From Pseudomonas ceruminis (lineage in GTDB: Bacteria > Pseudomonadota > Gammaproteobacteria > Pseudomonadales > Pseudomonadaceae), in assembly GCF_021602025.1 (NCBI RefSeq), contig NZ_BQHW01000001.1, forward strand, positions 310,001 through 374,000: a stretch of 64,000 nt of DNA, given 5' to 3'. Each line of letters starts with the position of its first letter. Position 1 is the first letter of the stretch. The position numbers and the translations under genes are program-made. Below, piece by piece: positions 43,602 to 51,872 of the stretch. The notes beneath the pieces are model-generated. The model was given only the letters and a program-made list of their open reading frames with translations, made no database searches and was not told the DNA's origin.

Positions 43602-43619
43602 GCCCGGCCTTGGCCGGGC
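43602..43619. other. GC-rich stem-loop between the dehydrogenase and the PhzF-like gene
   Basis: GCCCGGCC and GGCCGGGC form a perfect 8-bp stem with a TT turn. No T-run follows, and a ribosome site for the next gene begins just after it (AAGGAG). Probably a weak terminator or processing site. Confidence 0.45.
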
Positions 43620-43635
43620 CTCAAGGAGTGTTTGC

Positions 43636-44424
43636 ATGCAACTCGAGATTTTCCAGGTCGATGCCTTCTGCGCTGAGCCGTTCGGTGGCAACCCGGCGGC
43701 GGTGATCCCACTCGAAAGCTGGCTGCCGGATGACGTGCTGCAGCGTATTGCCGAAGAGAACAACCTGTCCGAGACCGCCTTCTTCGTGCGCAATGGCGAA
43801 GGCTTCGATTTGCGCTGGTTCACGCCTGCGGTCGAGGTCGACTTGTGCGGCCACGCTACCCTGGCCGCGGCCTATGTACTGTTCGAGCACCTGGGCGAAC
43901 AGGCCCAGGTGCTGCGCTTTGCTACCCGCAGCGGCGAATTGCGTGTCAGCCGTAGCGGCGACGGCCTGTTGGCCATGGACTTCCCGGCCAAGCAGCCGGT
44001 CGCGGTGGACACGCCGGCCGGTTTGCTGAAGGCGCTGGGCCTGGGCGGGGCGACGGCTGTTTATCGCTCCGACGATTACGTGGTGGTGATCGATGATGCT
44101 GCGCTGCTCGACCCGCTTGAGCCTGACTTCGTCGCTCTGTCGGCCTTTGCGGTCCGTGGTATCGCCGTGACTGCGCCAGGGCGCGGTTTTGACTTCGTTA
44201 CCCGCTGGTTCGGCCCGCGCGTCGGGGTCAACGAAGACCCGGTCACAGGGTCTGCCCACACGTCGCTGGCGCCGTTGTGGGCGCAGCGCTTGGGCAAAAG
44301 CGTCCTGAGCTGCGAGCAGGGCGGTGCGCGCAAAGGGCAGTTGTACTGTGAAGTACCGGGCAACGGCCGGGTGATCATCAGTGGGCGGGCGGTGTTGTAC
44401 CTGCGTGGCAGCGTGTTCATCTGA
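43636..44424 (+). CDS. PhzF family isomerase/epimerase-like protein
   Basis: A 262-residue protein with the two-lobed PhzF fold. The N-terminal signature is QVDAFCAEPFGGNPAAVIPL, the catalytic glutamate is at about residue 46 in ENNLSETAFF, and the second lobe has NEDPVTGSAHTSLAPLWAQR. Apart from phenazine synthesis, most family members have unknown substrates, and no phenazine genes are nearby. It follows the dehydrogenase by 50 nt. Confidence 0.9.
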   Translation: MQLEIFQVDAFCAEPFGGNPAAVIPLESWLPDDVLQRIAEENNLSETAFFVRNGEGFDLRWFTPAVEVDLCGHATLAAAYVLFEHLGEQAQVLRFATRSGELRVSRSGDGLLAMDFPAKQPVAVDTPAGLLKALGLGGATAVYRSDDYVVVIDDAALLDPLEPDFVALSAFAVRGIAVTAPGRGFDFVTRWFGPRVGVNEDPVTGSAHTSLAPLWAQRLGKSVLSCEQGGARKGQLYCEVPGNGRVIISGRAVLYLRGSVFI

Positions 44425-44502
44425 CCGCCCCCGCAGGGGGCTCCGGCACTCGTCGCAGGGCGACCTATACTTGCCCACCCATTCCTTGCCAGGAGCCCCA
44501 CC

Positions 44503-44910
44503 ATGAGCCTTGAAAAGCACGGCAGTTGCCTTTGCGGCGATACCACGCTGCACGTCACCGTCGACAACACCCACATCAGCGCCTGCCATTGCAGCATGTG
44601 CCGCAAATGGACCGGTGGTCCGCTGCTGGTGGTGCACTGCAGCCAGCCGCCGCGGGTCGAGGGCCGCGCGCCCAGTGTCTACGACTCCTCCGACTGGGCC
44701 CAGCGCGGCTTTTGCGGGCGCTGTGGTACGCACCTGTATTACCGGCTCAAAGCCAATGACGGCTATGCCGTTCCGGTGGGGCTGCTCGACGGCGACGAGG
44801 CCTGGGATTTCGACTTGCAGATTTTCGTGGAACAGCGGCCTGCCTGGTATTGCTTTGCCAACCAGACCAAGGAGCTGACGGGGCAAGAAGCGTTCGACCA
44901 GTTCGGTTGA
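44503..44910 (+). CDS. GFA-like zinc-binding protein (glutathione-dependent formaldehyde-activating family)
   Basis: A 135-residue protein with the GFA zinc ligands GSCLCGDTTL, CHCSMCRKWTG and FCGRCGTHLYYR, all conserved. The name comes from a founding member proposed to bind glutathione and formaldehyde; for most members the activity is not established. It is preceded by AGGAGC. Confidence 0.88.
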   Translation: MSLEKHGSCLCGDTTLHVTVDNTHISACHCSMCRKWTGGPLLVVHCSQPPRVEGRAPSVYDSSDWAQRGFCGRCGTHLYYRLKANDGYAVPVGLLDGDEAWDFDLQIFVEQRPAWYCFANQTKELTGQEAFDQFG

Positions 44911-44983
44911 AGCAGGCCCGCTTGCCAAACCGCGGTATTCCTGAGAAAAGGGCGCCCTTGAAATTCATCGTTGGAGCATGCCC

Positions 44984-45322
44984 ATGAGCAGCGAACTGCA
45001 GATCATCGACCTCGTCGAAGGCGACGGCAAAGCCGCCGTCAAAGGCGCCCTGATCACCACTCAGTACACCGGCTGGCTGGCCGATGGCAGCGAGTTCGAC
45101 TCGTCCTGGTCGCGTGGCAAGCCGTTCCAGTGCGTGATTGGCACCGGCCGCGTGATCAAGGGGTGGGACCAAGGCCTGATGGGCATGCGCGTAGGGGGCA
45201 AGCGCAAGCTGCAGGTGCCGGCGCACCTGGGCTATGGCGAACGCAGTGTGGGGGCTATCCCACCGAATGCGGACCTGACCTTTGAAATTGAGCTGCTGGA
45301 AGTGCTGACGCGGGATGATTGA
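44984..45322 (+). CDS. FKBP-type peptidyl-prolyl cis-trans isomerase
   Basis: A 112-residue stand-alone FKBP domain: QYTGWLADGSEFDSSWSRGK, VIKGWDQGLMGMRVGGKRKL, PAHLGYGERSVG and IPPNADLTFEIELLEV cover the family core and active site. No signal peptide is present, so it should act in the cytoplasm as a folding helper. The ATG at 44984 has GGAG seven bases upstream; the ATG two codons earlier is too close to it. Confidence 0.93.
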   Translation: MSSELQIIDLVEGDGKAAVKGALITTQYTGWLADGSEFDSSWSRGKPFQCVIGTGRVIKGWDQGLMGMRVGGKRKLQVPAHLGYGERSVGAIPPNADLTFEIELLEVLTRDD

Positions 45323-45558
45323 GCCAGCCATGGCCCAGTCCTTGTTTGAGCAAGCAATAAATCGGCAACGCGCAGGCCTTACTGTAACCCCTGCACAGGG
45401 ACCGGCATTCACCGTCAGGGAGGAACCAAACGGGTTGAGGGCACTCTGAGGCCTACTCGTCGCCAGGGATGGCGCACACTACAAGGATGCGCTGCGGCTT
45501 CGGCCGCCGGGCGATGTGGCGGGTCAACCCGATAGTTTTGCCACAAGAGCCTGCCTAC

Positions 45559-46221
45559 ATGAAGTTGCCATCGTTCTTTCGACGCCGTCGCCCCCTGCTG
45601 CTGAGCCTGGCCCTTGTCGCTGCGGCTGTGCCACTGGCCCTGGCGGTGGTCGAAAGCCGGGCCCAACCGGTCGACGGTACCCAGACCCTGGTCTTTCTGC
45701 GCCATGCCGAGAAGCCGGGAGAGGGGCTGGGGCAGTTGAACTGCCAAGGCCTCAACCGTGCACTGGACCTCGCTACACTGCTGCCGGAACGCTTCGGCAA
45801 GGCCGATTATGTCTTCGCTGCCAACCCTTCGCGCCATGTCGAGGAAGGCAGTGACGACCAGCGCTACAGCTACATCCGCCCACTGATGACCATCACCCCC
45901 AGCGCCATTCGCCTGGGCCTGCCGGTAAACATCGACTTTGGCGCCGACGACACTGATGAACTCGCCGAAGAGCTGCTGAGCGACAAGTACCGCAATGCGA
46001 CTGTCTATACCGCCTGGTCCCATGGCTATCTGCCCGAGCTGATCAACGCGGTGGCCGACAAAGCCCTGGGTGATGAGCGTGTGATCACCGAAGAATGGAA
46101 CGCTGACGATTTCGACACGTTGTACGTGCTGACCCTTACGTGGCACGACGGCAAGGCCAGCCTGCTGAGCCGTAACCTGCGCCAGGGCCTGAACGGCGGT
46201 GAGCATAGCTGCCCGACCTGA
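45559..46221 (+). CDS. Histidine phosphatase-superfamily-like exported protein
   Basis: A 220-residue protein with an N-terminal membrane/signal segment (about 12-32) after an Arg cluster. The phosphohistidine-type motif is LVFLRHAEKPGEG (R48-H49), with a later AWSHGYLPELI that may supply the second His. The middle is divergent, so phosphatase activity is likely but not certain. The ATG at 45559 begins a sensible signal sequence; the frame is open from 45469. The substrate is unknown. Confidence 0.75.
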   Translation: MKLPSFFRRRRPLLLSLALVAAAVPLALAVVESRAQPVDGTQTLVFLRHAEKPGEGLGQLNCQGLNRALDLATLLPERFGKADYVFAANPSRHVEEGSDDQRYSYIRPLMTITPSAIRLGLPVNIDFGADDTDELAEELLSDKYRNATVYTAWSHGYLPELINAVADKALGDERVITEEWNADDFDTLYVLTLTWHDGKASLLSRNLRQGLNGGEHSCPT

Positions 46222-46266
46222 TCGGCTGCTACTGTCTTGGCATGGACGCTGAAACAGGGGTAACGG

Positions 46267-47457
46267 ATGAAGCACAAGGTGACGGTGATCGGCGGCGGGG
46301 TGATTGGCCTGGCAACCGCCTATGCGCTGGTGCGCGAGGGCCAGTCGGTTGAACTGATCGAGGCGCGCGACAGCCTGGCTTCAGCTACCAGCTTTGCCAA
46401 CGGCGGGCAGTTGTCTTACCGCTACGTGGCGCCGTTGGCCGATGCCGGCGTGCCTTGGCAGGCGCTGGGCTGGCTGCTGCAAGGTGATTCGCCGCTGCGC
46501 CTGCGTTTGCGCTTGGACCCGGCGCAATGGCGCTGGTTGATGGCATTCATGGGGGCGTGCCGGCGCAGTGTCAATCGACGCAACGGTGCGCAACTGCTGG
46601 AGCTGGCGCTGCACAGTCAGGCGACCTTGGCGCATTGGCGTGAAAACGATGGCCTGACGGATTTCGCCTGGAGGCGTAACGGCAAACTGGTTGCCTTTCG
46701 CAGCGAACGGGCATTTGCCCGCGGGCGTGAACACGTTGACACGGCCAACCAACAGGTGCTTGACGGCACCGACCTGAGAGCCTTGGAGCCGACGTTGGCC
46801 GAGGTACCGTTCATTGGCGGTGTGCTGACGCCGGACGAGGAGGTTGCCGACTGTCACCGTTTTTGTGAACGCCTCGCCGAGCGCCTGCGCGCCTGCGGGC
46901 AGTGCAGGTTCCTGCTTGGCAGGCCAGTGACGCGATTGCTCGCACACGCCGACCAGGTCGTTGCGCTGCAGGTGGGCGAGGCGCGGGTTGATGTGCAGCG
47001 GCTGGTGCTGTGTGCAGGCCACCGCAGCGCGGGGTTGGGGTTACCGGGCATGCACCTGCCGGTGTATCCGCTGAAGGGTTACAGCCTGACTGCGCCGATT
47101 GCGCCAAAGCACCGTGCGCCTGAGGTGAGCATTACCGATTACGAGCGCAAGATCGTCTATGCACGCCTGGACAGCCAACTGCGGGTCGCGGCGATGGTGG
47201 ATATCGTCGGTTTCGACGAATCGGTGGATGCGCGTCGGCTTCAAAGCATGCGCCGGCTGGCGCTTGAGACGTTGCCGAATGCGGCGGATTACGGGCAGGC
47301 CGTGGAGTGGGCGGGGATGCGGCCGGCGACGCCTACCGGGGTGCCGATCATTGGGGCTACAGCTTATCGAAACCTGTGGGTGAACCTGGGCCATGGGGCA
47401 TTGGGGTTCACCCTGGCGTGTGGCAGTGCAGAGCGGTTGGCCAGGATGATGGGTTGA
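46267..47457 (+). CDS. FAD-dependent D-amino acid dehydrogenase/oxidase family protein (DadA-like)
   Basis: A 396-residue protein with the N-terminal FAD-binding motif VIGGGVIGLATAYALVREG and glycine/serine-rich ATSFANGGQLSYRYVAPLAD. The C-terminal DAO signature is EWAGMRPATPTGVPIIGATA followed by NLGHGALGFTLACGSAERLA. It resembles DadA but is shorter than typical DadA (about 430 aa), so the substrate may differ. The next gene in the reverse direction is a racemase, which hints at, but does not prove, a shared D-amino-acid context. Confidence 0.85.
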   Translation: MKHKVTVIGGGVIGLATAYALVREGQSVELIEARDSLASATSFANGGQLSYRYVAPLADAGVPWQALGWLLQGDSPLRLRLRLDPAQWRWLMAFMGACRRSVNRRNGAQLLELALHSQATLAHWRENDGLTDFAWRRNGKLVAFRSERAFARGREHVDTANQQVLDGTDLRALEPTLAEVPFIGGVLTPDEEVADCHRFCERLAERLRACGQCRFLLGRPVTRLLAHADQVVALQVGEARVDVQRLVLCAGHRSAGLGLPGMHLPVYPLKGYSLTAPIAPKHRAPEVSITDYERKIVYARLDSQLRVAAMVDIVGFDESVDARRLQSMRRLALETLPNAADYGQAVEWAGMRPATPTGVPIIGATAYRNLWVNLGHGALGFTLACGSAERLARMMG

Positions 47458-47520
47458 CCGCGCCGGCCCCACAGGTAAACCACAAGCCGTCTGCGCGCTG
47501 AGGCACCTGTGGGGTTCGGC

Positions 47521-47542
47521 TTACCGGCGACAGTGCCGGTAA
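47521..47542. terminator. Stem-loop between two converging genes
   Basis: TTACCGGC and GCCGGTAA form a perfect 8-bp stem around a 6-nt loop in the 92-nt gap between the oxidase (ends 47457) and the racemase (ends 47550). It lacks a T-run; its position suggests a bidirectional terminator. Confidence 0.5.
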
Positions 47543-47549
47543 AGGCGCC

Positions 47550-48278
47550 TTATCGCCCGAACCGCATTGGCCAGCCCACCACCTTTTTCGCCCTTGGCGT
47601 GGCATAAGTGCGTACCTTGGACGTGCTCAACCCCAGTCGCACCAGGGACTCGGCAATGGTCACCGCCGCGCTTACGCCATCCACTACCGGCACCCCAGTG
47701 CGCTGGCGAATCTGCTCATCCAGCCCAGCCATGCCGCCGCAGCCCAGGCAGATGACTTCGGCCTTGTCATCGCGCACCGCGCGCTCTGCCTGTTCGGCAA
47801 TGGTCTGCACGGCACGTTGCGGGTCCTCCTCAAGCTCCAGCACGGCCAGCCCGCTGGCGCGTACCGAAGCACAGCGGTCATACAACCCGGACAGTTTCAG
47901 CCGGTCCTCGATCAGTGGCACGGTACGGTCCAGGGTGGTAACCACCGAGTACGCATGGCCCAGGTACATCGCGGTGCTGGCGGCGGCGTCGGTGATGTCC
48001 ACCACCGGCACGTTCAGCAGCTCTTGCAAGCCTTCGCGGCCATGCTCGCCGTAGCCGGCCTGGATCACGGCATCGTAAGGGCCGTCGTAGGCCAGCACCC
48101 GGTCCATGACGGCGATGGCGGCCAGGTAGCTCTCGAAGTTGCCCTCCACCGACTCGGCTCCGAACCAGGGGGTGAGGCCGACGATTTCGGTCCCGGGCGA
48201 GGCCACGCTGCGGGCCTGTTCGGCGATGGCCTCAGTGATGGCTTCGGTGGTATTGACGTTGGCGATCAGAATACGCAT
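47550..48278 (-). CDS. Asp/Glu/hydantoin racemase family protein (hydantoin or allantoin racemase-like)
   Basis: A 242-residue protein with the N-terminal block MRILIANVNTTEAITEAIAE and the two cysteine/glycine motifs expected for the family. The second is CLGCGGMAGLDEQIRQRTG, typical of HyuE/HpxA hydantoin and allantoin racemases; at the usual first site I read AVIQAGYGEHG, where the Cys is replaced. It lies 16 nt downstream of an NCS1 transporter on the same strand, supporting a role with imported hydantoin-like compounds. Confidence 0.85.
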   Translation of the reverse strand: MRILIANVNTTEAITEAIAEQARSVASPGTEIVGLTPWFGAESVEGNFESYLAAIAVMDRVLAYDGPYDAVIQAGYGEHGREGLQELLNVPVVDITDAAASTAMYLGHAYSVVTTLDRTVPLIEDRLKLSGLYDRCASVRASGLAVLELEEDPQRAVQTIAEQAERAVRDDKAEVICLGCGGMAGLDEQIRQRTGVPVVDGVSAAVTIAESLVRLGLSTSKVRTYATPRAKKVVGWPMRFGR

Positions 48279-48294
48279 GGGCAGGCTTCCTGGG

Positions 48295-49827
48295 TCAATG
48301 GCTGCTGTGGTCGACGGCGATACACTCGCCGCTGACGTCGTGATATTGGCGATTGCGCGGGGCGATCAGCAGGTACAGCACGGCGGCGATGCCGGCCCCG
48401 ATCAGCCAGGAAAACGGCGCGATGGCATGGAAGTTGGGGACCAGGGCGAGAACGATGGCCAGCAGCGCCGCCGGCACGAACGCGGCCACGGCACGCAGGT
48501 TGATGCCTTTGCTGTAGTGGTAGGCACCGGCCGGGTTTTCGCTGTAGAGCTCAGGCACGTTGATGCAGCCTTTTCTCAGCAGCCAGTAGTCGGCCATGAT
48601 CACCCCGTACAGCGGGCCGAGCAGGGCGCCCAGGCCGGACAGAAAGTAGACGATCACCAGCGGGCTGTTGTAGAGGTTCCACGGCAGGATCAACACGGCC
48701 AGGGTGGCACTGATCAACCCTGCGCGGCGGAAGTTCAGATGACGGGGCGCCAGGTTGCTGAGCACGAAGGCCGGTGCGACGAAATTGGCCATGATGTTCA
48801 CGGCCACGGTAACGATCAGGAAGGCCAGGCAGCCGAGGACCAGGAACGGTGTGCTGGGGATGCTGGCAACGATCTGGGTAGGGCTGTCGATGATCTGGCC
48901 GTTGAGCTTGAACTGCGCGCCGCACAGCACCACAGTGATCATGGCGAACACCAGAATGTTCACCGGCAGGCCCCAGAAGTTACCGACGCGGATGGTCTTG
49001 CGGCACGGCGAGGAGCGGGCGAAGTCGCAGAAGTTGAGCACCAGGGTGCCGTAGATCGCCAACCACAGGGCACCGCCCGCAAAGATGTTGCGCCACATCT
49101 CGTAGCCGGTGAGCGGCTCGGCCACCGACCAGGCGATACGTGCGTCTGCCTTGACGTACATGAAGATCGCCAGGCTGGCCACGGTGAGCAGGATCACCGG
49201 GCCGGCAAAGGCCTCGTAGCGGCGAACCATCTCCATGCCATAGGCGAGGATCACCAACTGTACCAGCCAGATGGCCACGAAGCACACCCAGCCCAGGCTC
49301 GACAGGCCTAGCAGGCTGTTGTGGTCATAGGCCGCTACCTGCGGCCAGACGGCGCTGAGCAGCACCCGTAGCACCACCGAAGCCAGGTAGGTCTGGATAC
49401 CGAACCAGGCGATGGCGATAACCGCACGGATCAGCGCCGGGATCTGCGCGCCATGGATGCCGAAGGCGATGCGGCTGATGACTGGGAACGGCACGCCCGT
49501 CTTCTGCCCCATGTAGCCGGACAGGTTCATGAAGAAGTACACCAGCGCCGCGCCAATCGCCAAAGACAACAAGATCTGCCAGCCACCCAGGCCCAGGGCG
49601 AACAAGCCCATGGCAAAGGAATAGTTGGCGATGTTGTGCACGTCGTTGGTCCACAGCGCGAAGATGCTGTAGCGCCCCCAGCGCCGGCCTTCCAGACGGG
49701 TTGGGGCGAGGTCGCGGTTATGCAGGCGCGGGCTCAGTTCAAGGGGGGGTAGGTAACCGGCCAGGGTGGCGGCGGGGTGAGTGCTGGCGGCGGAGAGTTC
49801 AGGGGCAAGGTCGAGGCTGGTTCGCAT
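48295..49827 (-). CDS. NCS1 family nucleobase/hydantoin/allantoin transporter
   Basis: A 510-residue protein with about 12 membrane helices. The NCS1 signature near the N terminus is RYSIFALWTNDVHNIANYSF, followed by GVPFPVISRIAFGIHGAQIP. The family includes Mhp1 (hydantoins) and allantoin and uracil permeases, all sodium- or proton-coupled. The ATG at 49827 is preceded by a GGAG-like site. It forms an operon with the racemase and is preceded by an AT-rich control region. Confidence 0.93.
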   Translation of the reverse strand: MRTSLDLAPELSAASTHPAATLAGYLPPLELSPRLHNRDLAPTRLEGRRWGRYSIFALWTNDVHNIANYSFAMGLFALGLGGWQILLSLAIGAALVYFFMNLSGYMGQKTGVPFPVISRIAFGIHGAQIPALIRAVIAIAWFGIQTYLASVVLRVLLSAVWPQVAAYDHNSLLGLSSLGWVCFVAIWLVQLVILAYGMEMVRRYEAFAGPVILLTVASLAIFMYVKADARIAWSVAEPLTGYEMWRNIFAGGALWLAIYGTLVLNFCDFARSSPCRKTIRVGNFWGLPVNILVFAMITVVLCGAQFKLNGQIIDSPTQIVASIPSTPFLVLGCLAFLIVTVAVNIMANFVAPAFVLSNLAPRHLNFRRAGLISATLAVLILPWNLYNSPLVIVYFLSGLGALLGPLYGVIMADYWLLRKGCINVPELYSENPAGAYHYSKGINLRAVAAFVPAALLAIVLALVPNFHAIAPFSWLIGAGIAAVLYLLIAPRNRQYHDVSGECIAVDHSSH

Positions 49828-50284
49828 TCCGGCAGGCTCCTGATGCACGTGGACTGCGATGAGCGGGCATGCGCACGGGCTCGCCATCTCGTCGGTGCAG
49901 CGTTGGCATCACTGGGTTCTGGGCGCGGCGGCCGGCGTGAGCCGGGGTCGCGGGCTTTGTGTATTTATGTTTTGTCAAACTTGTATACAAAACACGAACA
50001 CACAAAAGCGAGTTCCATGCCAGACAGAGAGCAACTTTCAGGTAGCCATTATTTTGAAATTAATCGTTTGAAATATAACTTTATGAAATAAATCACTTAT
50101 AAGTTGACCATCTGAACAGGATTAATTTTTTAACGTCCTGACTAGTTGATCGAATGGTCAGAATTAGTTGAGCGGAAGGTGTAACGTATTGGGGCGACGT
50201 CGGGAGAATTGCACACAAAAATGGCACTTAAGGTGACATTATTATGTACAAAAAATAGCCACCTAGGGCTCGCCGCCAAGGAGA
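49828..50284. promoter_or_regulatory. AT-rich 457-bp gene-free control region upstream of the NCS1 transporter
   Basis: No convincing gene here. From about 49955 to 50260 the base composition is markedly AT-rich compared with everything around. It contains the palindromes TTGTATACAA (49981-49990) and ACTTATAAGT (50095-50104) and the inverted pair TGACCAT (50105-50111) / ATGGTCA (50154-50160). Upstream lies the 3' end of the Lrp-type gene. Confidence 0.6.
49962..49990 (-). promoter_or_regulatory. Predicted sigma-70 promoter of the NCS1-racemase operon
   Basis: On the - strand TTGTAT (-35) and TAAATA (-10) are spaced by 17 nt, about 135 nt before the transporter start. The -35 hexamer is half of the palindrome TTGTATACAA, so a regulator bound there would compete with RNA polymerase. 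Confidence 0.45.
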
Positions 50285-50722
50285 TCAATTCATCGGCGGC
50301 AATCGCCGTTTAACCGGGCTCTTCTTGATGATTGCCGTATTGGTCTCGGCCAGCACATTGATGCGGTCGAGCAAGGTATCCAGTTGTTCCATCGAGCGCA
50401 CGTGCAGCCGGGCGATGAAGCAATCCTCGCCCGTGACCTTGTCGCACTCGGTGAACTCAGGGATGGCGACGATCTGCCGTTCCACCGCTTGCAACTGCCC
50501 CGGCAGTGGACGGATGCGCACGATAGCCTGCAGCTGGTAACCGAAACTGCGCGGGTCGACATCGACGGTATAACCGCACAACACGCCACGTTCCTCCAGG
50601 CGGCGCAGACGCTCGCTGACGCTGGGTGCGGAAAGGCCGCTGATCTGGGCCAGCGCTTTGAGCGAGCGGCGTGAGTCTTCCATCAGGGCGTTGATCAGCA
50701 ACTGGTCGATCGCATCGGTCAT
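50285..50722 (-). CDS. Lrp/AsnC family transcriptional regulator
   Basis: A 145-residue regulator with an N-terminal helix-turn-helix (DSRRSLKALAQISGLSAPSV; SERLRRLEERGVLCGY) and a C-terminal RAM ligand domain (VTGEDCFIARLHVRSMEQLD). Members respond to amino acids and often control an exporter next door. Here an EamA-family exporter is divergently encoded 133 nt away, the most likely target; the NCS1 operon downstream is a second candidate. Confidence 0.93.
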   Translation of the reverse strand: MTDAIDQLLINALMEDSRRSLKALAQISGLSAPSVSERLRRLEERGVLCGYTVDVDPRSFGYQLQAIVRIRPLPGQLQAVERQIVAIPEFTECDKVTGEDCFIARLHVRSMEQLDTLLDRINVLAETNTAIIKKSPVKRRLPPMN

Positions 50723-50855
50723 GGGGGCCTCGTCAGTTGTTTCTTGAGATTGACCTTGATAGTAAAGGCCACACCCGCTTTTTGCCTTGGTTATCCGCTG
50801 GAAGGCCCCGTCTGACCCGATTCATAATCAGGCCGTCATCCTTGGGAGGTGTGAG

Positions 50856-51755
50856 ATGGACAGTTCGGTGCGCCGTGGCTCGTTGGAAATGATCGCTGCC
50901 ATGCTGATTTCCGGGACCATCGGCTGGTTCGTGCTGGTGTCCGGCCAGCCTGTGCTGGACGTGGTGTTCTGGCGTTGCGTGTTCGGCACCGGCACCTTGC
51001 TGCTGGTCTGTGCCGCCTTCGGCTTTCTAAGGCCGGGGGTGATCAGTCGTACGGCTGTGCTGCTGGCCATCGCCAGCGGCGTCGCCATCGTGGGTAACTG
51101 GCTGCTGCTGTTTGCCTCCTACTCGCGTGCTTCGATCGCTATCGGCACCGCGGTGTACAACGTCCAGCCGTTCATGCTGGTCGGGCTGGCCGCAGTGTTC
51201 CTGGGCGAGAAGATCACCGCCGCCAAGGTTACCTGGTTGAGTGTGGCGTTTATGGGCATGTTGGCGATCGTCAGCGCCCATGGCGCAGGACAGACGGGCG
51301 GTAGCGAATACCTGCTGGGCATTGCCCTGGCCCTGGGTGCAGCGTTTCTGTATGCCATCGCCGCGCTGATCATCAAGCGCCTTGCAGGCATCCCACCGCA
51401 CCTGATCGCGCTGATCCAAGTGGCTACCGGGGTGTTGCTGCTGGCACCGTGGGTCAAACTGGGGGGGCTGCCGGGCGAAAGTTCGGCGCTGGCCAGCCTG
51501 GTGACACTGGGCATGGTACACACGGGCCTGATGTACGTGCTGCTGTACAGCGCCATTCAGCGCCTGCCCACGGCGCTCACGGGGGCGCTGTCCTTCGTCT
51601 ATCCGATTGCTGCAATCCTGGTCGACTGGGTGGCCTTCGGGCACCGCCTGGCGCCGTTGCAGTGGTTGGGTGTGGCGCTGATCCTGCTGGCGGCAGCGGG
51701 GATGCAGCAGGGGTGGTGGTTTCGTTCGCACGCGGTGGTGACCAAAGGCCAGTGA
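50856..51755 (+). CDS. EamA (DMT) family transporter
   Basis: A 299-residue protein with ten predicted membrane helices in two EamA halves (MLISGTIGWFVLVSGQPVLD; AVYNVQPFMLVGLAAVFLGE; YPIAAILVDWVAFGHRLAPL). Such proteins usually export amino acids or related metabolites. The ATG at 50856 has a good GGGAGGT six bases upstream, better than starts farther up. It is divergent from an Lrp-type regulator, a common pairing. Confidence 0.9.
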   Translation: MDSSVRRGSLEMIAAMLISGTIGWFVLVSGQPVLDVVFWRCVFGTGTLLLVCAAFGFLRPGVISRTAVLLAIASGVAIVGNWLLLFASYSRASIAIGTAVYNVQPFMLVGLAAVFLGEKITAAKVTWLSVAFMGMLAIVSAHGAGQTGGSEYLLGIALALGAAFLYAIAALIIKRLAGIPPHLIALIQVATGVLLLAPWVKLGGLPGESSALASLVTLGMVHTGLMYVLLYSAIQRLPTALTGALSFVYPIAAILVDWVAFGHRLAPLQWLGVALILLAAAGMQQGWWFRSHAVVTKGQ

Positions 51756-51872
51756 GGCTGCAGTCGCGTCTTACTGCCGGTGAGCCGGCTGCCATAGGTG
51801 CCGCGCGGCTGCTGGAGGCGCGCAGTGGCCTTGCGGGGTAGAATGCTCCCTTTTACTTGCATGCGACCCGCC

